From positions 133,449,593-133,513,592 of the forward strand of contig JAOWCC010001634.1 of the NCBI GenBank assembly GCA_030867875.1: a stretch of DNA of 64,000 nucleotides. Reading direction: 5' to 3'. The notes under the pieces are model-generated. The model was not told the origin of the DNA and ran no database searches. It was given only the letters and a program-made list of their open reading frames with translations. A program made the position numbers and the translations under genes. Positions within the stretch are counted from its first letter, which is position 1. Each line of letters starts with the position of its first letter. This document shows positions 55,834-64,000 of the stretch, one piece after another. Source of the DNA: Actinernus sp. WN-2022. Taxonomy: Eukaryota; Cnidaria; Anthozoa; Actiniaria; Actinernidae.

Positions 55834-56733
55834 ACAAGTGTGAGGCTGTTCAGGATAATACAATCATTATGGCAAAAGTTAGTTCTTCGCATGCAAACGC
55901 AAAGAACAGGACTCTATTTTAAAACTGGGAACTTTGGTAGCTAATGGTATAAACGAACGTTTTTCGTTCATTTAATTCTGAATACAATTTTATATCTTGA
56001 CATAGATTAGGATTTTATGTAATAGATCAAAAAATAGCACGAGATCGCTTCGGCCGAATGCTTTCATTTATAGGCCTTTGCACGTTACGTCATAGCCGCC
56101 ATGTTGGTGTCAGTTAACAATAGAATCTTCGTTAGCTTCTTTTGTTCTGTACACCAACATGGCCGCGATGCCCTTTGTCATTTTAATCTCTGGGGATTGA
56201 GTGCAAACCATCTATTGTTACGAGTGTTTGGATCCCCTGGTAAAACACGAAGCACGATATTTTTTTTGTTTATTTCTCACATGAATAGCACTTCTCAAAC
56301 AATACCTGTATTGATAAATAATTAGGAAGTATTGTTTGCCTGGTAGTCTATTACGCTGCATACAATTATTGATAACAAGGCTTGTCATTGTTGTATTCTC
56401 ATTCGCTCCCCGCTCAACTTAGGTTTTTCGAGAGTTTATTTCGTGACTGTTTTCTCCGAGGATTTGAAAAAAAGAAATATACTAATACTTAACGAAATGT
56501 TCTGCACAATGGCCACTAAACCAGCCAAGATAGAAATTTAAAGTGAAACTGCAGCAGCTACATAACTCAAATCAACTTATTTTTCTACATACACTTTTAG
56601 AATTAAGAGACAGTCGAGGAAGAGGCAATTCGACTGGGGTATATATTTACAAATGTAGTCGAACGCACAGTCTGCCATGTTAATCGCTCGGCTACCGCTC
56701 CCTTATTGTTCTCTGATATCGTTGTTCGAAGTT
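55834..56733. other. Downstream of the host gene, no recognised gene
   Basis: Contains an inverted pair GCCGCCATGTTGGTGT (56096-56111) / ACACCAACATGGCCGC (56150-56165) and nothing else assignable. Confidence 0.45.
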
Positions 56734-56962
56734 TCTGTAATGAAAAGTAGACAATTCAGTATATTACTGTCTCATATGGTAGTCCACTGCTAGTGATTGA
56801 TAAGACATAACTGTAACTGCCGAATTAATATACTAAAGTTGTCACTTCTGTAATGAAAAGTAGACAATTCAGTTTATTACTGTCTCATACGATAGTCCAC
56901 TGTTAGTGATTTATAAGATAAAACTGTAATACAGCCGAATTAATAAACTCAGGTTGTCACCT
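56734..56962. repeat. Tandem duplication of a ~114-bp unit
   Basis: Two copies (56734-56846, 56847-56962), each with TCTGTAATGAAAAGTAGACA, ATTACTGTCTCATA and AGTCCACTG. Confidence 0.9.
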
Positions 56963-56964
56963 TC

Positions 56965-57575
56965 CGAGATCAAATTGGAATTTAGCTTGTTTTATATTGT
57001 GGAGGGAGGAAAACCGGAGATAACTTATCTGCCTTTAAGCGAGGACTGGGAGAAATCGGTACCAAGAAACTCAACTCACACATGACGCCGAGTGGGTTAG
57101 GCCGCTAGATTCCATCCGCCAGAAGGACGCAATCCCAAAATGCACTGCACTAAAATACTTCATTGAGTGCAGGAACTGGTGTCTAATGATGTAACGCCTG
57201 CTAATCAAACAGCATGCAGTATAAAAGTTCTAAAAAAGCGGTCGTTGACAGCAAATCCCCTCGTGGCGTAAGGGATTATAGTGACGGTTAGGGCTTCGGT
57301 TAATAGATGGGTTAGGGTTTCGGTTCGAGTCTTCGTGGAGCCGATATATTTTTATATAGTTGAGGGAAGCGTACTTGTTCGCCTATATTTCTAAGTGCCG
57401 CTTTAGTTTGTACCCTAGAAATATAACATCGAGAAAATAGTACAGTGCATTGCAATTCGACCTTCTGGCGGATGGAATCTAGCCGCGACCCGCCGAGTGC
57501 GAGAATCGAATCTGTGTTAAAAACTTAAGGTGAGAGGCGAACCGCTTTAATCCATGGCCACCCTTGCTTAATATC
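56965..57575 (-). mobile_element. tRNA-derived SINE (copy 2), split by a MITE
   Basis: The body (TCAAATTGGAATTTAGCTTG, AACTCAACTCACACATG) at 56965-57094 and the tRNA-like head at about 57491-57575 match copy 1 at 22043-22355. The head is degenerate: box B GATTCGATTC on the minus strand and a decayed box A. The 396-bp MITE lies between them. Confidence 0.78.
57095..57490. mobile_element. 396-bp Mutator-type MITE with 9-bp TSD, inside a SINE
   Basis: The ends GGTTAGGCCGCTAGATTCC and GGAATCTAGCCGCGACC are imperfect inverted copies extending about 55 bp (CATCCGCCAGAAGG inside). The target duplication is CGCCGAGTG at 57086-57094 and 57491-57499. It interrupts the SINE, dating it later. No transposase. 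Confidence 0.87.
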
Positions 57576-57633
57576 CCATATATAGCATGGCTAAACTATG
57601 AGTAAACGAAAGAATAACACATCTCAGCCTAGA

Positions 57634-57928
57634 CATAGTTAATACAGTGGAATGGTTAGGAAGCCCGGCAAACTTCAAAGTTAAGGGTTAACAAAGGCGC
57701 TGCGATTATGTTGGAAGGAGTTGTGCACATGCAGTCATAGTTCATTAGCGTCCCCTAAACGACTGAACCCACACGTTTCTATTGACCGATTGGTTAACAT
57801 CAGTGATATTGCAGGTGATATTGCAATTTATATTGTGTTTTGCGCACGGTCACGGTTGAAAAAAACGAAAAAGGCATATAACAAAGATGGTTGCTGGGTT
57901 TCATAACCATTCCATTCTATTAACTATG
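57634..57928. mobile_element. 295-bp MITE with 7-bp TSD (copy 2, inverted)
   Basis: Same family as 2169-2451, opposite orientation: starts CATAGTTAATACAGTGG, ends CTATTAACTATG. Flanks GCCTAGA (57627-57633) and GCCTGGA (57929-57935) form a 7-bp duplication with one mismatch. Confidence 0.88.
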
Positions 57929-58579
57929 GCCTGGACTACTTATACATCAGTCAATTCCAGCCTCCCCCCCCCCCCCCGGCCATGGTGGGGCATTTACACA
58001 TTTTGAGATCCCGGGAGTCTCAAAGTTTTAATTTCAGTGGATAATTAATTTATACCTTACAAAATGTAAAAAAAAAAAATAGCACCATCCTTCGCTTATT
58101 TGAAACACAACGTATATTTGTAGTGGCATCCACGTTATCAACGAAACTACGGTTACAATGAATAGTGTTTTAGCTAGACTAACATTGATTTCCAAAGTTC
58201 TTTATTTAAAGAACGTCATTTGATCCAGATGGTAGTGTAAGATTCCAATATTAAAAGTAAACACACAAGGTGAACCCCATTGGTAAGAGCGAGCGCCATT
58301 TCTTGACGTACACTTTCAAATTGCCAATAGCCAACTTGCACATTCACGGACGGGATTGGGACCGAATGTGTTTTCGCGTGATAACGAGGCTTATGCGGGG
58401 GGATTTGAAGCATTTCCCATCGAACAAAATGAAAAGGGGCGACTAGTACTTGATGTACTAGTCGTAATACAAAATTAAACTCCAAGAATCAAACCCTCAA
58501 AAAGTGGAACGCGGAGGAAGGAATATAAGAAAACAAGCAGCAATTTGTCAGTCTACTATCCAGGCCTGTTTCTTGACGT
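57929..58579. other. Gene-free stretch with poly-C and a short palindrome
   Basis: Contains a C-rich run at about 57965-57978, an A-run near 58068 and the palindrome CGACTAGTAC/GTACTAGTCG near 58441-58465. No gene seen. Confidence 0.5.
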
Positions 58580-60050
58580 ACTATGCCTTCACTTTATACG
58601 ATGGCGACTCAACAAAACTATGTCAACTCTGAAGAAGAGGTCATTTATGCATTTACAATAGGCAACAAAAGACAAGAGAAAATCGAAGCTACCGTCGGAG
58701 GATGTAGGCTGAACATGATCCTAGTCAGTTCGCTCGGACAGAAAGCTCTACACATATGCGTCGCAAGTACCCGTGGAGGTAATTGGAACATTTCACTGTG
58801 AAATTTCTGTTGGATGCAACAGTGTTCATGCGGAGTTGTGCGTGATTACCGGAAAGAGTCTCTTCTAGGAAAGGACACTGCCACGAGTAAGCACAGGCTC
58901 GCTCGAAGAATATCGGAAAAACTCTACAGGAGAAATATCCAGAAGTCTTCAAAGGCATCGGAGAGTTGAAATACCGAGCAGTGTAACTCCACATCGACCC
59001 AGACGTAAAGCCAGTAGCGCAACCGGACCGGAGAACCCCATTCAGCATGAGATCCAATGTGGAAGAAAAGGTCAAAGAGCTTGTGGAGTCACAGGGGGAC
59101 ATACGCCTTTGTGTTGATATGCGCAGGGCCAACGAAGCAATACTGAGAGAGAGACATCCTATCCCTACGGTGGACACGATTACACAGGTATGGATGGCAG
59201 TAAAGTGTTTATCAAGCTTGTTTAAAGTTGGTATACCACCAACTGGAATTGACGCCTGAATCGAGAGAGATCACTACATTTGTGACACTCTGTGGGCTAT
59301 TCAGATACAAGAGATTGTTGTTTGGGGTTAACTCAGCCTCGGAACAATACCAGCACAAGATCCAGACAGCTATTGCGGGTATAGATGGACAAGAGAACAT
59401 CTCGGAATGCCTCAAGCAAACGGAGAGGTGGAACGCCAAAACCGTTCGTTACATCGCACATGCTGAGAGGAATGACTGGAAGAAAGAACTGAACACATAT
59501 CTACCCCACCCAACGACTGGTGTGAGCCCAGCTGAATTACTCTTCGGGCGAAAGATACGCACACGACTTCCAGAACTGAGTGATGTACACGTGGAGTATG
59601 AAGTGCCTGACAAGGATAGTGAACAGAAGAGTAAGGGCAAGGCATATGCTGACGCTAAGAGGAACGTGCACTACTCAGAGGTACTTCCAGGTGACCAAGT
59701 ACTTGCGCAACAAGAGAGGCAGACTAAACTCTCGACTAAGTTCGACACAACGCCATAATACGGTAGTGAATAACACGGAAACAGCCTGGTCGTACAGTCA
59801 CAAGAAGGAGCTCAATACTCTCGCAACACCTCACATGTCAAGAAATTGTTGCAGAACAGCAGTGCAGTGAGCAAGGAGGAAGCAGAGACGAAACCGCTGG
59901 ACGAATCAAAGGAACCAATCCAGCAGAGCATGGAAAAGTGTACGGAGCAGAAGTCAAGCGATCCCAAGGAGGACACTCCAATCAGAAGATCAGAGAGACA
60001 GAGAGTGAAACCAAGTTACCTAAAGGACTATACTTCATTTTCAAATACAT
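58580..60050 (+). pseudogene. Internally deleted Gypsy pol (protease, RT start, then integrase end)
   Basis: Plus strand. Protease-like EKIEATVGGCRLNMIL (58680) and a frame-shifted LLGKDTATS (58865). Reverse transcriptase start: RLCVDMRRANEAILRERHPI (59105), MVYHQLELTPESREIT (59228), LFRYKRLLFGVNSASEQYQH (59300) and AIAGIDGQENIS. The next bases, in another frame, read MPQANGEVERQNRSL (59409), an integrase motif normally about 1.5 kb downstream, followed by TGVSPAELLFGRKIRTRLPE (59520). The rest of RT, RNase H and the integrase core is therefore deleted. The tail RRSERQRVKPSYLKDYT is the usual C-terminus. Confidence 0.85.
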
Positions 60051-60179
60051 GACAGTTAACATGAACTGTTTGAGACACTTTTGAACGCTAACCTACTTAT
60101 AGGTTAACTCGTTATGTTTGATTGTTATCACATTATTATCGACTGTAATACTACTGTTTATTATCAAAAAGGAGAGGAA

Positions 60180-60350
60180 TGTAGTGTACGCACGGTATGT
60201 TTTAGGACCCAGTCCCCCACGCGATCAGGCAGAGGAACGCCTGTTAATGATTGGTAAAATGGCCACGAGCTGGATGCCGAATAAAGTTGAGTTCTACGTT
60301 TAATCTGTGCCAATCCTCTATAACTATTAACCATCGCGGTCCATATAACA
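60180..60350 (+). repeat. Probable Gypsy 3' LTR (~171 bp)
   Basis: It is preceded by a purine tract (AAAAAGGAGAGGAA, 60166-60179), begins TGTAGTG and ends ATAACA (TG...CA), with an AATAAA polyadenylation signal at about 60282. No matching 5' LTR was found upstream of 58580, so the pairing is unproven. Confidence 0.55.
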
Positions 60351-61790
60351 GGAACAACAGCGAAATAAATAAAGTTTCTTTACTTCTCGAAAGTCGTATA
60401 ATAAAGAGGTTATTACACGTAAAGTTGTTTAATATATAACGTATTTATAGTTGAGCTTATAAGTGGAGCTGGAAGTGGATAACGCTTCACTTTCAATAAG
60501 TAATAATTATTTCTATTTTTCGAAGGTGACACTACTACTTCTAAGGTACTTACAGGGACACAAAGAAAAAAACTCTTCGGTTACGAGTGCACCCTGTGTA
60601 AATATAATGATAATAATAATAATTATTATTATTATTATTATTAATATAATTTCAAATTAAGAAAGCTATCCAAAAGATAGCCTCTTATCTCATGTTAAAA
60701 TAAATGATTGAGCAACTGTTATTGTAAAATAATACGGAAGAAAAAGAAATACAACAGTAGCAAAACATGAGGAAAAAAACATGTCGCACCTGAGATTAGA
60801 GTCCAACCCGCATCCATGGAGTTTGAGCCGGCCTGTACCGCTCGCAAGCAGTATTGGTTTACCTAACAACACAAAACATCCTAACCTTTAGAACGTGCAG
60901 TACAAAAACAATAGAGCTACAGTAAAACGGTGCAACCAGAATACAGGTTTCGAACGGTACTGTATAGTGTATTACACTGGAGTTTCAGCGCGGGATATTA
61001 GAACACTTGATCGGTCGTCACGCGCACATGTGACGTCACTACCCAAATAATGGTATACGCGAGCAGGTGAGGCACGGGAAGCGAGCGGGCGGCGCACGTA
61101 CATGCGCACTGTGAATTATTTGTACTTGCATGGTTTTTCTTTTTTCTCTTATTGATTTGCTAGTACGGTTGGACAATCGACCTATGGCGCGTGATTTTTT
61201 TTGTCAGCGCGCGCGTGGCCGACAGTTTCTTGAACAAAATACTCGAAAGCAAGTTCTTGCAATGTTTCATCGGAGCTGTCAAGAAAGAAAGCTTTTAAAA
61301 ATCTATTTTTCTTGTCAAACGTCGTATTATATAATATTTATTACACAGAAGTTTTGTCGGGTTTGTCAGATGGCATAACGAGAACCGTCAACTAAAAAAT
61401 GTAAATATATTAATATTAATTTGGTTGTTATACATCATGAGGAGAAATAAATTTCATTTGCAAGGTTATGGCAAAGTACCTCTTGCGAAGCATAAACGCC
61501 TCTCATTGTCATTGCCTTGTTTCCTCACGACATTCACCCATTTTTAGGCGAATTATTTAAGACAAAGTAATTGGGAACATTTCATACGCGGTACCCTTCC
61601 TCTGGCTTATATTAGTTGATTATCTTTTTAAATTCACCCCTGCCTTCTCTTTAATTGTTATGGTAATGTAACTGGTTGTACATTCAAAACAAGAGTAGTA
61701 AAAACGGAAAACAGATATATCCTGGCCTACTTCTGTGCTCTGTCACTGCGTTCCGACGCACATAAATCGTTTATCTTGTATATTCTCCAT
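60351..61790. other. Gene-free region with (ATT)n microsatellite
   Basis: An (AAT/ATT)n run at about 60608-60645. A GC-richer stretch near 61010-61110 carries CACATGTGACGTCACTAC. No gene recognised. Confidence 0.4.
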
Positions 61791-61794
61791 CGGT

Positions 61795-62130
61795 ATCTGC
61801 TCCTATTTTATGGAACTCGTTACCCCTGGAAATGAGGTCTATTGATTTCCCGGGATTGATTCTCTTAGTTCTGTTAATTCTAGTGTTAAAACAAGTCTTT
61901 TTAATTCAAAGCTTTTGGTATATTATATGTTGCCAAGTATTTAAGACATTATTATTGTTATTATTATTCAATTTTCTTTTTAGTATTACTTGTAAAACGA
62001 TATGTTACAGTATCTGTATTATTGCGTAACATTTTTAGTAAGTTAGTTTTTAATACTTGTTGTATTGTAAAGCGCAATGGGACTTTAGGGAATAGCGCTA
62101 CATAAATCGATTATTATTATTATATATTAG
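61795..62130 (+). mobile_element. L2-type LINE tail, 5'-truncated
   Basis: Plus strand reads APILWNSLPLEMR-like coding (with a frame break), then the 3' signature TTGTAAAGCGCAATGGGAC and ATAGCGCTACATAAATCG followed by (TTA)n at 62110-62125. Confidence 0.75.
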
Positions 62131-64000
62131 CTTTTATTTATGCGGCCGTTGATAAACAAACTCATAACGGTTAAGCAAATTCATAAGGTTTTCTCAACTG
62201 GCAATTTGCTGATTTTAATTGCCATGTAGTGGCAGTCGATCTCTTCAGCAATCAACAGTTTCATAGTTGTTTTGTATGCACAAGGATAACATAGGTAGCC
62301 CGAAAAAAACAGAGGGCATATATTTTGCACTTATTGTTACTTACTTTAAGCCTTCATCATTTATCTATTTAATATTTAATGAATTGTATATTCACTGTAT
62401 GTGTACTATGTGTTAATATATTTATATTATATATTTAAAGAAAAAGACTTAATTAAAATTATTGGAATAAAATATAATAAGTAAGTCTTTTTATTTTCTT
62501 GTATATTCACTTTGTAACTCTGTAATCAATAAGTCTACATACTGTTTTTGTTCTATTAGATTTCGTAGAAATCAGGCTCTATTGTTCGTAAGTTCTATAC
62601 ATGTATGTAACCAAATCTACTTGCTATCCAACCATTTACGGCAGTCAACTCGAAACTGTGTACTTCTGCAAACAAATATTTTTAATGACCACATTATCAG
62701 ACTAATCAAAACATTGCTCACCTGCAACGATTCATGGATGTACACGGGGTCACATGTAGTAACGCAATCGGCTGCTTTTGCAGCTTCACGCGGCATTTAC
62801 ACAGGTAACCCGAAACAACTAAGACGATAACAGAATTTGTTTTTAATTGAAAATGTTGGTTAATTAAATAATGAAACGCTAGCTAGTGTACTTGTGTTCA
62901 CTCGTGTGGTGTTCTAGATCAGATCCTCATAGTATTTGGATGGAATTTGTTTTGGGCTGGCACCGCACTGATACACAGGTAACCCGAAACAACTAAGACG
63001 ATAAAACAGTTATGTTCTTCTTCCCACATTATATTGTCACACAACACTGTAGACGGTAGAGTTATTTTTAGCATAACGTTTCCCGCGAGAAGGAACAAAG
63101 GCCGTCACTTTTAAACAATCAGGATGCACTGAAAAATTGTAATTAACACGGGTCAGTTCAAACTGCTAAAAAATACTAAAGCGCAAGAGAACAAAAGACA
63201 ACGTAATTGCATACCAGAACTTTACGGCTATAAATAGACACACCATCTACTGTGTTAGCGGCCAACACAAGGACACAGGAACACTCCTGTGTATTATACT
63301 CCTGTTATTTTTTTTTATAATATTATTTTGTTAATTAAATTATGAACCGCTGTGCACTCGTGTTCACTCGTGTCCTGACTCATGTGGAGTTTTAGATCAG
63401 ATGATCATAGTATTTGGATCATAGTATTTGGATCCTAGTATTGTTCGGCTACCTGTTTTATCCTAGGGTAGCCTGGCTTTCTTGAAGTCGCTCGTGTTCT
63501 GACTCGTGTGGAGTTTTATATGAGATCGACTGTGTGCGTACTTTCATATCTGATTGTGCGTTGTAATGTGCCAAACACGCAGGTGTATGAGATCATCCGC
63601 GTTACAAAAGATACGCCGGAGTTCAAGCTGCGTGCAGCTTCTTGTTAGCTAAATTTAGCAGTCTTTAGGAGTGGCCGGTAGCGCGGTGACATTCATTCTC
63701 TGCTCCCCTATTATATATATGTAATTTAATATTTTTGTTTTTCTCGTGTTATGTAAATTAAAGAAGTTGACCTCTACTTATTCATGTAACGCACGCTTAC
63801 AATTTAGTCTGCTGTTCTCCAGGTTCAGAGTACTAATAGATGAGTGTCTCAAATGTATGTTTATATTTGTCCCATATTATAAGTTGTATCCTGTCCACCT
63901 ATGATGGAGCTATCACTATATTTCTCTGTTCTTTCTACCCTGCGGCTCGTTATCGCAGCTCGCTGATCGCGTCGTATTGTTGGATTAAAGATTAATAACT
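62131..64000. repeat. AT-rich region with diverged local duplications
   Basis: A 31-bp word (ACACAGGTAACCCGAAAC...) occurs at about 62799-62830 and 62974-63004. A longer unit (GTTAATTAAATAATGAA, TTCACTCGTGT, CATAGTATTTGGAT) at 62860-62943 recurs at 63330-63433, and a third partial copy (GACTCGTGTGGAGTTTTA) is near 63500. No gene is recognised. Confidence 0.7.

Noticed and set aside
61832..62029. Hydrophobic 65-codon frame as a membrane protein
   Set aside because: It is the out-of-frame tail of an L2 ORF2 followed by its 3' UTR.

Overview
This window looks like nuclear DNA of an intron-rich invertebrate animal. A cnidarian (coral or sea anemone) is my best guess. The basis is the mix of repeats (Polinton, Crypton-type recombinase, BEL and Gypsy elements, CR1/L2-type LINEs, many TTAA/TAA/9-bp-TSD MITEs) and a spliced CmcI-type methyltransferase gene. 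That assignment is inference; no species marker was seen. There are no rRNA genes, no functional tRNA genes and no CRISPR array.

The only convincing host gene is on the + strand and covers more than half the window. Four exons (20395-20595, 24455-24759, 52785-53050, 55788-55833) join in matching phases and encode a protein of the cephalosporin-hydroxylase/rhamnosyl O-methyltransferase (CmcI) family. Its middle intron is about 28 kb and is a graveyard of mobile elements.

Layout. (1) 1-4987: a decayed minus-strand LINE whose ORF1 has a coiled coil plus an SGNH esterase and whose ORF2 has an endonuclease and reverse transcriptase; a 283-bp MITE splits the endonuclease. (2) 5-9.5 kb: poly-C tracts, an inverted-repeat segment and a 523-bp Mutator-type MITE, otherwise nothing recognisable. 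(3) 9.55-17.75 kb: a minus-strand BEL/Pao retrotransposon broken by a LINE tail, a 2.7-kb element with a 124-bp minisatellite, a local inversion and a TTAA-flanked MITE. (4) 18.2-24.4 kb: the upstream side and first introns of the host gene, with a 152-bp MITE, a tRNA-type SINE, a Gypsy integrase remnant and a 75-bp tandem array. (5) 24.8-32.5 kb: a Crypton-like tyrosine recombinase gene with one in-frame stop, Gypsy fragments, a Harbinger-like 738-bp element and a second recombinase fragment. (6) 32551-52679: a 20-kb Polinton/Maverick with about 215-bp terminal inverted repeats. It carries decayed genes for protein-primed DNA polymerase B, integrase, packaging ATPase, a coiled-coil membrane protein and several unknowns. 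It is itself interrupted by two LINEs, and one of those is interrupted by a 1.8-kb element. (7) 53-64 kb: the last intron and exon of the host gene, L2 tails, a SINE split by a 396-bp MITE, a second copy of the 7-bp-TSD MITE, an internally deleted Gypsy with a 3' LTR, and diverged local duplications.

The elements do not work together as a functional pathway. They record successive insertions into the neighbourhood and introns of one expressed-looking gene, up to four levels deep (host intron, Polinton, LINE, 1.8-kb element). Nearly every element gene has frameshifts or stops, whereas the host exons are clean.
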